DNA from: an uncultured Lachnospiraceae bacterium
GTDB lineage: Bacteria > Bacillota_A > Clostridia > Lachnospirales > Lachnospiraceae
Assembly (NCBI GenBank): GCA_910587495.1
Contig: CAJUMT010000019.1
Span: forward strand, 1 to 29,022
Direction of reading: 5' to 3'
DNA length: 29,022 bases
The notes beneath the pieces are model-generated. The model did not search any database. It was not told the origin of the DNA and saw nothing but the letters and a program-made list of their open reading frames with translations. Made by a program: the position numbers and the translations under genes. Positions 6,705-14,890 of this stretch are shown piece by piece; position 1 is the first letter of the stretch, and the number at the start of each line of letters is the position of its first letter.

Positions 6705-8207
6705 ATGAACAGAGCAGCAGGCATTTTACTTTCTATTACAAGTCTGCCCGACCGTTATGGTATTGGCTGTTTTTCCAAAAGCGCTTATAATTTTGTGGAC
6801 TGGTTGAAAGAAGCAGGGCAGACATATTGGCAAATACTGCCTCTTGGCCCTACCAGCTACGGTGATTCACCATATCAGTCTTTTTCAACTTTTGCAGGGA
6901 ATCCTTACTTTATCAGTTTAGAAGAACTGGTGGAAGAAGGTGTTCTTACAGAAAAAGAGTGTAAAAAAGCGGATTTTGGCATAAAAGCGGATGATATAGA
7001 TTATGAAAAAATATATAAAAGCCGTTACCCGCTTCTTAGGAAAGCCTATGAGCGCAGCCAAATCAGCGAGGATACGGACTACTTGCAGTTTGTGGAAGAA
7101 AATCGCTGGTGGCTTTCAGATTATGCGTTGTTTATGGCGGTGAAAGACCGCTTTGAGGGAAAGCCATGGCCCGAGTGGGCCGAGGATATCCGCCTTCGGT
7201 GGAGCAACGCCATGGATTATTATCGGAAAGAACTATATTTTGATATTGAGTTTCATCAATATCTTCAATATAAGTTTTTCAGACAGTGGCGGCGGCTGAA
7301 AGCGTACGCCAATGAAAAGGGAATACAGATCATAGGGGATATTCCAATCTATGTGGCTATGGACAGCGCGGATGTCTGGGCGCACCCGGAGCTTTTTCAG
7401 CTGGATGAAAACAATGTGCCTATAGCGGTGGCAGGATGTCCGCCGGACGGATTTTCCGCAGTTGGCCAGCTCTGGGGAAATCCGCTTTATCGGTGGGAAT
7501 ATCATAAAAATACCGGTTATGACTGGTGGATGTCTCGGATGTGGTACTGTTTTCAGATGTACGACGTGGTGCGGATTGATCATTTCCGCGGGTTTGATGA
7601 ATATTATTCTATCCCCTATGGAGCCGATAATGCCATAGGCGGACACTGGGAGAAAGGTCCTGGCATTGATCTGTTCCGCTGCATGGAACAGCGCCTGGGA
7701 CAGCACCAGGTGATCGCAGAAGATCTGGGCTATGTGACGGATTCAGTCAGGGCGCTGGTTCGTGAGAGCGGTTTTCCGGGAATGAAAGTACTGGAATTTG
7801 CATTTGACTCCCGGGATTCCGGTTCTGCCAATGATTATCTGCCCCATAATTATATAGAAAACAGCGTCGCCTATACGGGCACCCACGACAATGAGACAAT
7901 TACAGGATGGTTCAAAAGCATAACACAAGAAGAACGTAAGATGGCGCGGGATTATCTGTGTGATCAACACACGCCGGTAAAACAGCTGTATAAATCTTTT
8001 ATTGCGCTGGTCATGCGCAGCAGTTCAAGAATGTGCATCATACCTATGCAGGACTACATGGGACTGGATAACAGGTGCCGCATGAACCGTCCGTCCACCC
8101 TGGGTACCAACTGGAAATGGCGACTCTTAGAAGAAGATCTTACGCAGGAATTAAAAGAAGAGATCCTGGACATCACAAAACGCTATGGACGGATGAACTG
8201 GGAATAA
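6705..8207 (+). CDS. malQ: 4-alpha-glucanotransferase (amylomaltase, GH77)
   Basis: This 500-residue enzyme moves alpha-1,4-glucan segments between maltodextrins and releases glucose. The GH77 catalytic residues are all visible: nucleophile D292 in VVRIDHFRGF, acid/base E339 in VIAEDLG, and transition-state Asp D395 in GTHDNET. The N-terminal GILLSITSLPDRYGIG and YGDSPYQSFSTFAGNPY segments are also typical. The start at 6705 follows AGGAG by 10 bases and gives the family N-terminus; the ATG at 6660 lies inside the EEP gene. It is the last gene of the operon, closed by a strong terminator. Its presence is the best evidence that the operon handles maltose or maltodextrins. Confidence 0.96.
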   Translation: MNRAAGILLSITSLPDRYGIGCFSKSAYNFVDWLKEAGQTYWQILPLGPTSYGDSPYQSFSTFAGNPYFISLEELVEEGVLTEKECKKADFGIKADDIDYEKIYKSRYPLLRKAYERSQISEDTDYLQFVEENRWWLSDYALFMAVKDRFEGKPWPEWAEDIRLRWSNAMDYYRKELYFDIEFHQYLQYKFFRQWRRLKAYANEKGIQIIGDIPIYVAMDSADVWAHPELFQLDENNVPIAVAGCPPDGFSAVGQLWGNPLYRWEYHKNTGYDWWMSRMWYCFQMYDVVRIDHFRGFDEYYSIPYGADNAIGGHWEKGPGIDLFRCMEQRLGQHQVIAEDLGYVTDSVRALVRESGFPGMKVLEFAFDSRDSGSANDYLPHNYIENSVAYTGTHDNETITGWFKSITQEERKMARDYLCDQHTPVKQLYKSFIALVMRSSSRMCIIPMQDYMGLDNRCRMNRPSTLGTNWKWRLLEEDLTQELKEEILDITKRYGRMNWE

Positions 8208-8214
8208 AAGGAAG

Positions 8215-8255
8215 AAATCCTGCTTCGGACTGTTAAGTCCGGGGCGGGATTTTTT
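8215..8255 (+). terminator. Rho-independent terminator after malQ
   Basis: The arms AAATCCTGCTTCGGAC and GTCCGGGGCGGGATTT pair along their whole length with a few G-T pairs around a TGTTAA loop. A run of T follows (8250-8255). Confidence 0.9.
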
Positions 8256-8272
8256 GAGTCTTCACATTTAGG

Positions 8273-8301
8273 TTGTTTTTCCAAAGCAGACCATGTATAA
8301 T
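8273..8301 (+). promoter_or_regulatory. Sigma-A promoter of the 530-residue membrane-protein gene
   Basis: TTGTTT (8273-8278), 17 bases, then TATAAT (8296-8301). A second TATAAT-like hexamer follows at 8304-8309. The start codon is about 50 bases downstream, behind GAGAGGAG. Confidence 0.7.
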
Positions 8302-8354
8302 GATATAATGAATTTCCAGTTAACATTGCTTTTACAAAAATTGAGAGGAGCATC

Positions 8355-9947
8355 ATGAGAGCAAGAACAAAAGTTTTTCTGGCGTTTCTGGCTGCTGTTG
8401 CGGCGGCTGTCTATTATTATGTTACGATTCCGGCTGTAAACATCCATTCCAGCGGCTTTTGGATGTTTATTTTATCGCTGGTCATTGTGATTACTTTTTT
8501 ATGCAGCGCAAGAAGTTTCCGCATGGGATATCCCATCAGAGAGATTACGCCGATGAAAGTCGGCCTGATTCTGGCAAGCGTTCTTCTGATCATTTATATA
8601 GTGGGCGGAATCTTATCCTCCCCCATCGTCAATGCTAAAAAGTATCATGAACTGATGGCGGTAGAAGAAGGGACGTTTACAGAAGATATTGCCGAGGTGG
8701 ATTATAATGAGATCCCCCTTTTGGATAAAAGTTCCGCGACGCTTTTGGGCAATCGGAAAATGGGTTCTCTGATTGATATGGTATCCCAGTTTGAGGTCAG
8801 CCCTTTGTATACCCAGGTCAATTTTCAGGGAAAACCTGTGCGGGTGACGCCTCTGGTGTACGCCAGCCCTATTAAGTGGCTGACCAACATGAGTGAAGGT
8901 ATTCCGGCTTATATTATGATTGATATGACGACGCAGAATACGGAGTGTGTGCGTCTGCAGAACGGATATATTAAATATTCTCAGTCTGAGTATTTTAATC
9001 GGAATATATACCGTCATCTGCGTTTCAGGTATCCGACCTATATTTTCGACCAGTTAAGTTTTGAGATCGACGAAGAAGGCACGCCTTATTGGATTTGTCC
9101 GGTAAAGAAGTTCAATATCGGACTGTTCGGAGGACAGACGATCGGAAAAGTGGTGCTTTGCAACGCGGTCACAGGGCAGACGGACTGTTATGATATCGCG
9201 GACTGTCCCCAGTGGGTAGACGCCGTGTATTCGGCAGACTTGCTGATTGAGCTGTATGACTATTATGGCGTGTATATGAACGGATTTTTCAACAGTATTT
9301 TAAGCCAGAAGGGATGCCTGCAGACGACGGACGGTTACAATTATCTGGCTATGAAAGACGACGTGTGGGTATACACAGGCATTACTTCTGTCAGCGGGGA
9401 CGAATCCAACGTGGGATTTGTGCTGATGAACCAGCGGACGATGGAGGCGAAATATTATGCATGCCCGGGTGCGGAAGAGTATTCTGCCATGAATTCTGCC
9501 GAAGGACAGGTGCAGAATTTAGGATACCGTTCCACGTTCCCGCTGCTTTTGAATGTGGCGGAGGAACCAACTTATTTTATGGCTTTGAAAGACGGAGCGG
9601 GCCTGGTGAAAAAATATGCCATGGTCAATATTAAAAAGTATCAGAATGTAGCGATCGGCGACACGGTGGCAGAGTGCGAGAAAGCATATATTAATCTGCT
9701 AAAGACCAATGGCATTTCCAGCGGGACGGCAGCAGTAGGAGAGAGTGTGTCCGGAACCATTGAGACGATTGCGCCGGTTGTTTTGGAAGGCAATTCCCAT
9801 TACTATGTGGTTATAAGCGGGAAAGATATGATCTTTGATGTATCTGTAGGGGAGTATCCGGAGATTGTTCGTTATAAAGAAGGAGATACCATCTCTATGG
9901 AGTACATTGACGGAGGGCAGACACAGACGGTAACCGGACTGAAGTGA
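8355..9947 (+). CDS. Membrane-anchored protein of unknown function
   Basis: This 530-residue protein belongs to no family I can name. Three N-terminal hydrophobic segments (about 6-24, 35-51 and 68-88) precede a soluble region of about 440 residues. That region is rich in aromatic residues and beta-strand-like stretches and contains repeated WVYTG / YYACPG / YFMALKDG-type patches. The last 70 residues (about 455-530) look like a small beta-barrel: a VSGTIETIAPVVLEGNSHYY stretch, then a VGEYPEIV segment. Presumably the large domain is extracytoplasmic. It stands alone between two terminators with its own promoter. A GAGAGGAG site fixes the start. Confidence 0.75.
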   Translation: MRARTKVFLAFLAAVAAAVYYYVTIPAVNIHSSGFWMFILSLVIVITFLCSARSFRMGYPIREITPMKVGLILASVLLIIYIVGGILSSPIVNAKKYHELMAVEEGTFTEDIAEVDYNEIPLLDKSSATLLGNRKMGSLIDMVSQFEVSPLYTQVNFQGKPVRVTPLVYASPIKWLTNMSEGIPAYIMIDMTTQNTECVRLQNGYIKYSQSEYFNRNIYRHLRFRYPTYIFDQLSFEIDEEGTPYWICPVKKFNIGLFGGQTIGKVVLCNAVTGQTDCYDIADCPQWVDAVYSADLLIELYDYYGVYMNGFFNSILSQKGCLQTTDGYNYLAMKDDVWVYTGITSVSGDESNVGFVLMNQRTMEAKYYACPGAEEYSAMNSAEGQVQNLGYRSTFPLLLNVAEEPTYFMALKDGAGLVKKYAMVNIKKYQNVAIGDTVAECEKAYINLLKTNGISSGTAAVGESVSGTIETIAPVVLEGNSHYYVVISGKDMIFDVSVGEYPEIVRYKEGDTISMEYIDGGQTQTVTGLK

Positions 9948-9950
9948 AGA

Positions 9951-9993
9951 AAAACAGGCTGTGGACCAGGGGATGGTCAGCAGCCTGTTTTTT
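9951..9993. terminator. Bidirectional terminator between the membrane-protein gene and prp
   Basis: Eleven-bp arms AAAACAGGCTG (9951-9961) and CAGCCTGTTTT (9981-9991) with an inner ACC/GGT pairing give U-runs on both strands. The right arm encodes the last residues of Prp, so the stop codon of prp (9977-9979) lies inside the hairpin. Confidence 0.88.
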
Positions 9994-10300
9994 CTATGCA
10001 AAGGTACTCATTTCCATATGATTTTTGGGTTGTCTCAAGTCCCAAAAGCAAAGAGTCCATCAGAAGATCCGTTTCCGGCGATACTTGAGAAGTAAACTCC
10101 CAGTTCTGGATCATGCCGTCCTTACAGTCGCAGGTGTAGCCGTCCTCAGTAAACGTATCGATGGAATTGATGGTATTGATGACCAGTGCGGAGACTGCGG
10201 CACAGACGATATCTTTGCCGGCATCTGCATAACCGGCGTGTCCGTCGATCGTGAACTTTTTGTAATGTCCGTTTTCTTTTACAACTTGTATCTGGATCAT
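9977..10300 (-). CDS. prp: Ribosomal-processing cysteine protease Prp
   Basis: This 107-residue enzyme is the protease that removes the N-terminal extension of ribosomal protein L27 in Firmicutes. The active-site pair is visible: H21 in DGHAGYAD and C33 in KDIVCAAVSAL, 12 residues apart as in the family. The start at 10300 overlaps the rng stop as ATGA, with AAAGGAG 8 bases upstream; the GTG at 10309 directly abuts that site and is unlikely. Usually prp sits between rplU (L21) and rpmA (L27). Neither is present here, and a terminator follows at once. Confidence 0.93.
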   Translation of the reverse strand: MIQIQVVKENGHYKKFTIDGHAGYADAGKDIVCAAVSALVINTINSIDTFTEDGYTCDCKDGMIQNWEFTSQVSPETDLLMDSLLLGLETTQKSYGNEYLCIEKTGC

Positions 10301-11499
10301 ATTCCACACTCCTTTGCCTGTTCTGCCAGGGTCTTTTTTTGTTTTTTGCGGGTGATTTCCATCAATCCAAGTCCTGTCATGTCTATGACGGTGCTTTTTT
10401 GCGGATCGCTTTTCAGCAGTTTTTGCATCAGTTCGATCAGTTGTTCCGTATCTTCCTTAGTTTCCATATCCACAAAATCGACCACAATTATGCCGGACAG
10501 ATTTCTGAGGCGCATTTGTCTTGCAATTTCATGGGCGGCTTCCTGGTTGATCTTCCGGATCGTTTCCTGCTTGTTTTTTCTTCCGCTGTATTTTCCGCTG
10601 TTGATGTCGATGACAGTCAGCGCTTCCGTGGGTTCTATGATAAGATATGCGCCGGATTTAAGCCATACGCGGGACCCCAGCGCTTCAAAAAGCCCTTTTT
10701 CTATGGAATACAGTGCTTTTAGAGGAAGCAAGGCGTCTTTATAAAGCCGCAGTTTCCCTGCATCCTTGGGCATTTCTTCCATGAGAAAATCCAGAATTTG
10801 TTTATAGAGTGCCTGATCGTCTGTCAGAATTTCTGTCAGGCTTTCGCTAAAGGATCCCAGGATGGAAGTCAGATAATCCGGTCGGCTTTTTAAGACGCAG
10901 GAATGTACGATTCGGTGTATGGCCTGCTCTGTCAGGAAATGATACTGTACAAGCAGACGACTGTATTCCTGGTTTAGTTCTTCCGGTGCGGCTGATGCCG
11001 CATTGGTTCTTACGATCAGTCCTGTTTCCAAGGGACCTAAATTCTGCACATATGTTTTGAGCTGTTCTTTTTGCTGTTCTTTTAATTTGGAAGAGTAGCC
11101 GACCGTCAGATTGCCTGTGGTGAGTACAAGATATTTTCCGGTCAGACTTAAGTTTGTGGTGACAGTAGGCGCTTTTGTTTTCACTGCCTCGCGGCTGACC
11201 TGCACCAAAAGTTCGTCTCCTTCAATCAGGCGGTTTTCCTGTCCGTCTCTGGCAGAGCGGATGCGGATGGGGTGGCGCACATCTTCCAGGGGAAGATAAC
11301 AGAGGATGCCGTCTTCGATTTCCACGAAGGCGGCCTGGATGTTTTTTACAATATTTTTGACTTTTCCTATATAAATGTTGCCAAGGATGGAGGCTTTATG
11401 GTCGGGAAGCAGGGACAACTCCGTCAGGCAGCCGTCGCAGTAGAGTGCGTCCGCCAGTATATGCTCCCGCAGATAGGTGATCACTCGGATATTATTCAA
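10297..11499 (-). CDS. rng: Ribonuclease E/G family endoribonuclease
   Basis: The protein has 400 residues. An S1-like RNA-binding domain lies at about 36-110 (LGNIYIGKVKNIVKNIQAAF). The RNase E/G catalytic core holds the magnesium-binding aspartates D298 (TVIDINSGKYSG) and D341 (IIVVDFVDME). Relatives often continue into a zinc-link CPxCxG motif; this one stops just after VIDMTGLGLMEITRKK, so it lacks that motif. The start codon is TTG at 11499, behind AGGAG, and overlaps the preceding gene's stop by 8 bases. It processes or degrades RNA, including rRNA precursors in known members. Confidence 0.92.
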   Translation of the reverse strand: MNNIRVITYLREHILADALYCDGCLTELSLLPDHKASILGNIYIGKVKNIVKNIQAAFVEIEDGILCYLPLEDVRHPIRIRSARDGQENRLIEGDELLVQVSREAVKTKAPTVTTNLSLTGKYLVLTTGNLTVGYSSKLKEQQKEQLKTYVQNLGPLETGLIVRTNAASAAPEELNQEYSRLLVQYHFLTEQAIHRIVHSCVLKSRPDYLTSILGSFSESLTEILTDDQALYKQILDFLMEEMPKDAGKLRLYKDALLPLKALYSIEKGLFEALGSRVWLKSGAYLIIEPTEALTVIDINSGKYSGRKNKQETIRKINQEAAHEIARQMRLRNLSGIIVVDFVDMETKEDTEQLIELMQKLLKSDPQKSTVIDMTGLGLMEITRKKQKKTLAEQAKECGI

Positions 11500-12196
11500 T
11501 GTTTACTCCTGCTGCCTCCAGGGGTGTGAATGCATGTTTGCCGTCTGTTCCCTGGTCGGCATAAATTTCTTTTCTGTGAACCAAAAGCGAAGAGGGGGAT
11601 ATCTCGATGCCTGCCCAGAGGCTGAAAGCCTGCATCAGAAGTTCCGGTTTTAAGTTTTGTGTGCTTCCCGCAGACACCTGCAGAAAGATCTTTTCTTCAT
11701 CTGCTTCATATTGGTAGATCCAGGGGCGGATGTCCAGCCTTTTTTGTCCTCTTTTGGTCTTTTTATCAACCAGGATCTGTTCTAAAGATAAAAACTGCCG
11801 GAATTTTTCCAGCCAGATTTCTTCGGGCTGACAGTCCGGGCGGAAACGGACTTCATAGTCAGCCGCCGCCACCTGGGACATGGCGTTCTTACTGTCCGCG
11901 GGAAGCTGTTTCCAGCTTAGTATTTCCATGCCTTCCGCCATAGTTTCGTTCAGGCGTTTAAGCGCTTCTTTGGAAGAAGGGGAGGCGTTTACCCGGATAT
12001 CCATATATTCCCCGTCGCTGGTAAGGCCGACGCCTAAAGGGGAAGCGAAGGACATAATCATATGAGGGCTGAATCCTTCAGAATAGCAGATATCAAAGCC
12101 GGCTCTTCGTATCGCCTTCTGGAAATACCGCATGACGTCCAGATGGCCGATAAATTTGAGCATGCCGTATTTACGGAATTTAATGCGAATGTTCAT
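11492..12196 (-). CDS. TIGR03936 family radical SAM-associated protein (DUF2344)
   Basis: This 234-residue protein begins with the family hallmark: MNIRIKFRKYGMLKFIGHLD, then RAIRRAGFDI-like and CYSEGFSPH segments, and FASPLGVGLTSDGEYMD. Members are nearly always encoded directly after a TIGR03960 radical SAM protein, sometimes fused to it, as here. The exact reaction is unknown. The start at 12196 is set by GGGAGG 8 bases upstream; the longer start at 12214 overlaps that site. It overlaps the TIGR03960 gene by 17 bases and rng by 8 bases, so the block is one operon. Confidence 0.92.
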   Translation of the reverse strand: MNIRIKFRKYGMLKFIGHLDVMRYFQKAIRRAGFDICYSEGFSPHMIMSFASPLGVGLTSDGEYMDIRVNASPSSKEALKRLNETMAEGMEILSWKQLPADSKNAMSQVAAADYEVRFRPDCQPEEIWLEKFRQFLSLEQILVDKKTKRGQKRLDIRPWIYQYEADEEKIFLQVSAGSTQNLKPELLMQAFSLWAGIEISPSSLLVHRKEIYADQGTDGKHAFTPLEAAGVNIE

Positions 12197-14045
12197 GACA
12201 GACACCTCCCTCATAGACGGACGCTCCGCATCCGGAACAGCTTTGGCGGCAGTTGGGCGTTACTTTTTCATCCATGGCGCGTTTCCATTCTCTTTCCAGG
12301 AATGCGCGGCTGACGCCGATTTCGATAAAATCCCATGGGAATATTTCATCCATGGCCCGTTCTCTGGTCGTATAAAAATCCATGTCAATGCCGCATGCTT
12401 CAAAAGCTTCCATCCACAGGTCGTTTCGGAAACTTTCACTCCAGGAATCAAACAGGCAGCCTTTTTCGTACGCTTTTTTGATGACGGCGCCAACTTTGCG
12501 GTCGCCTCTTGCCAGGATGCCTTCCAGCACGGTCACGTCGGCTTCATGCCAGTTGTATTTGATGCTTTTTCGATTCAACTGTTCTTTGATCTCATGGTTG
12601 ACCACATAGGCTCGGTCAAGAAATTCCTCTTTGGTACACATCCTGGCCCACTGAAACGGAGTGAAGGGTTTAGGTACAAAAAAGGAAGTGCTGACTACAA
12701 TCTGGCATTTTCCCATTCGTTTATCTTTTGGAATTTCATAATATTTTTCAGCGATCTTCTCTGCCAGACGGGCGATGTCTTTTCGGTCTTCTTCCGTCTC
12801 TGTAGGAAGCCCCAGCATAAAATACAGTTTTACCCTGGTCCATCCGCCCTCAAAAGCCTCTTTTGCGCCTGTTAAAATATCTTCTTCTGTAAGGCCTTTA
12901 TTGATCACATCCCGCAGTCTCTGGGAACCTGCCTCCGGAGCAAAGGTCAGGCTGCTCTTTTTGATATCCTGTACCTTGCTCATAACGTCCAGAGAAAAAG
13001 CGTCGATCCGAAGGGACGGGAGAGATATATTGACGCCTTTGGAACCGCATTCGTCGATCAGGAAGTATACCAGTTCTTTGAGCTTTGGATAATCACTGGA
13101 GCTTAAAGAACTTAAAGAGATCTCGTCATATCCGGTATTCGCAAGCATTTTCTTTGCATATTCCTTTAACACAGGAAGGCTCCGTTCTCTTAAAGGACGG
13201 TACAGCATGCCCGCCTGGCAGAAGCGGCAGCCGCGGATACAGCCTCTTTGAATCTCCAGAACCACCCGGTCCTGAGTCGCCCGGATAAAGGGGACGACCG
13301 GTTTTTCCGGATAGAAAGTATCTGTCATATTGGATACGGCCTGCTTTTTCACTTTTTTTGGCGCTTCCGGGCAGACCGGCGTCATGGAGGCGATCGTTCC
13401 GTCCGCGTGGTAGGAGACAGTATAAAGCGAAGGTACATAGATACCTTCTATAGCAGCAGCCTGTTTTAGGAACACTTCTCTGGAGGCGCCGCTTTTCTTC
13501 CATTTTTTATAAAGATCCATCAGCCGGAAATACTGGGTTTCTCCTTCGCCTATATAGAACAGGTCAAAAAATTCCGCCAAAGGTTCCGGATTATAGGCGC
13601 AAGGCCCTCCGCCGATGACAAAAGGATGCTCTTTCGTACGATTGGACGCTTCTAAAGGAATTTGTGCCAGGTCCAGGATCTGGAGAATGTTGGTATAGCA
13701 CATCTCGTACTGGATGGTGATGCCGAGGAAGTCAAAGTCTTTCACAGGATCCTGGGATTCCAGCGTAAAGAGAGGGATTTTTTGTTCCCGCATGATCTTG
13801 TCCAAATCGGTCCACGGCGAATAGACCCGTTCGCACCAGATATCTTCCCTGGAATTGAACATATCGTACAGGATCTGAATGCCCAGATGGGACATACCGA
13901 TCTCGTAGACATCTGGAAAACACATGGCGAAGCGGATATCAATGTTTTCTTTATCTTTTATGACTCCATTTACTTCCCCGCCGATATAGCGTGCGGGCTG
14001 CTGGATGGAGAGTAAAATTTCATCGCTTAATGCTGCTTTTCTCAT
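12180..14045 (-). CDS. TIGR03960 family B12-binding-like radical SAM protein
   Basis: This 621-residue protein has an N-terminal Rossmann, cobalamin-binding-like domain (about 20-190; CFPDVYEIGMSHLGIQIL). A radical SAM domain follows, with the 4Fe-4S cysteines C269, C273 and C276 in RGCIRGCRFCQAGM. The C-terminal end has a further Cys cluster, CRQSCSGCG. It presumably modifies RNA or protein with its TIGR03936 partner, but the substrate is not known. The start at 14045 matches the family N-terminus MRKAALSDEILLSI. It lies 2 bases after the preceding gene, and its ribosome binding site is weak, so translational coupling is likely. Upstream in-frame codons to 14111 lie inside the small Cys-rich gene. 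Confidence 0.93.
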   Translation of the reverse strand: MRKAALSDEILLSIQQPARYIGGEVNGVIKDKENIDIRFAMCFPDVYEIGMSHLGIQILYDMFNSREDIWCERVYSPWTDLDKIMREQKIPLFTLESQDPVKDFDFLGITIQYEMCYTNILQILDLAQIPLEASNRTKEHPFVIGGGPCAYNPEPLAEFFDLFYIGEGETQYFRLMDLYKKWKKSGASREVFLKQAAAIEGIYVPSLYTVSYHADGTIASMTPVCPEAPKKVKKQAVSNMTDTFYPEKPVVPFIRATQDRVVLEIQRGCIRGCRFCQAGMLYRPLRERSLPVLKEYAKKMLANTGYDEISLSSLSSSDYPKLKELVYFLIDECGSKGVNISLPSLRIDAFSLDVMSKVQDIKKSSLTFAPEAGSQRLRDVINKGLTEEDILTGAKEAFEGGWTRVKLYFMLGLPTETEEDRKDIARLAEKIAEKYYEIPKDKRMGKCQIVVSTSFFVPKPFTPFQWARMCTKEEFLDRAYVVNHEIKEQLNRKSIKYNWHEADVTVLEGILARGDRKVGAVIKKAYEKGCLFDSWSESFRNDLWMEAFEACGIDMDFYTTRERAMDEIFPWDFIEIGVSRAFLEREWKRAMDEKVTPNCRQSCSGCGASVYEGGVCHEHSH

Positions 14046-14047
14046 AT

Positions 14048-14404
14048 TTATAAAAGCTCGTCTTTTTTCTCGAGAATCGCGGCGCAGGCAGCGCAGGCGG
14101 GGCAGTCGCAATATTTGCCTCCAGCAGCTTTGATTTCTTTTGCATGCGCGGCTACCTTCTTCGCCGTCTCGGCTCCGAATACCTGGGCGCCGGCATCGGA
14201 ATCTGCGAATGCGATCAGTCCGTCGATGGGCATGATGTCCATCTCCACCTCCGCGATCAGTTCGCGGGTTTTTGCAGCTTCCTGGTCTGTGCCGACAGCA
14301 TCCAGCCAGTTCTGTGCGGCTGCTTTCGCTTCCGCGCAGCAGGAAGGCGCGTTCATCAGGTCTTTTACTTTTTCTGTTACATAATCTTTTACATTTTGGT
14401 TCAT
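14048..14404 (-). CDS. Small Cys-rich conserved protein at the head of the radical SAM operon
   Basis: This 118-residue acidic, alanine-rich, helical protein has a Cys pair near the N-terminus (APSCCAEAKAAAQ) and a C-terminal CDCPACAAC cluster before a charged KKDELL end. The cluster looks able to bind metal. I recall similar small Lachnospiraceae proteins carrying an Hsp90/heat-shock name, but nothing here resembles the Hsp90 ATPase, so I would not use that name. AAAGGAG lies 7 bases before the start, and a near-consensus promoter precedes the gene. It ends 2 bases before the TIGR03960 gene, so it is probably the first gene of the five-gene operon. Confidence 0.82.
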   Translation of the reverse strand: MNQNVKDYVTEKVKDLMNAPSCCAEAKAAAQNWLDAVGTDQEAAKTRELIAEVEMDIMPIDGLIAFADSDAGAQVFGAETAKKVAAHAKEIKAAGGKYCDCPACAACAAILEKKDELL

Positions 14405-14443
14405 TGTTTATCTCCTTTATCTCATTTTCTAATAGATGCCCTT

Positions 14444-14471
14444 ATTATACCATTGCCTTTGTCCGTGTCAA
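14444..14471 (-). promoter_or_regulatory. Strong sigma-A promoter for the radical SAM / rng / prp operon
   Basis: On the minus strand, consensus TTGACA (14471-14466), 16 bases, then consensus TATAAT (14449-14444), about 40 bases before the first start codon. Confidence 0.88.
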
Positions 14472-14484
14472 TAACTTATATGTT

Positions 14485-14706
14485 TTAACCCTCTAATCCA
14501 TAAAATTGTGTTGATAATGAATTTGGCTTTTTACATTGTTTTTGAAGTGTAGATAACAGGGCTTCTTTTTGCATCATATAAATAAATGGATTAAACCAAT
14601 GTATGGCATTTGTGATTACAAAAAGTAACTTGAAATAAATGTCATGCCGTTTTAAATGTATTAATTCATGTTTAAAAATGGTTTTGCAGATATGGCAGAG
14701 GTAAAT
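14485..14706 (-). pseudogene. Decayed BlaR1/MecR1-type M56 zinc metallopeptidase remnant
   Basis: Reading the minus strand from 14706 to the stop at 14485 gives 73 codons with unmistakable M56 features. These are the zinc motif HELIH in TIFKHELIHLKRHDIYFK, then NAIHWFNPFIYMMQKEA. They run straight into LLSTLQKQCKKPNSLSTQFYG, which in intact relatives lies some way further on, so a short internal deletion is likely. A TAG (14709-14707) and a frameshift cut it off upstream, where another frame still reads like a membrane helix (CPFITAAFILLAAF). The C-terminal sensor and any BlaI-type partner gene are gone. Intact family members sense beta-lactams or cell-wall stress and cleave a BlaI repressor. 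Confidence 0.85.
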
Positions 14707-14801
14707 CTATGAATGCAGCCAAAAGAATAAAGGCTGCGGTAATGAACGGGCATATGCCAAACGGGTTTTATTATGTCTGCAATAATATTTAAAAAAATAG
14801 C

Positions 14802-14840
14802 ACAGGTACCATTGACAAATTAGAATGGTACCTGTATTAT
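14802..14840 (+). promoter_or_regulatory. marR promoter embedded in a perfect inverted repeat
   Basis: TTGACA (14812-14817), 17 bases, then TATTAT (14835-14840) form a strong promoter. Perfect 12-bp arms ACAGGTACCATT (14802-14813) and AATGGTACCTGT (14824-14835) bracket the -35 and reach the -10. A further half-site, AGTACCAGTAT, lies at about 14861-14871. A dimeric MarR protein bound here would block RNA polymerase, so autoregulation of marR and the exporter genes is likely. Confidence 0.88.
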
Positions 14841-14890
14841 ATTAAATAAACAAAGATACAAGTACCAGTATAAAATGAAAGGAGTATGAT

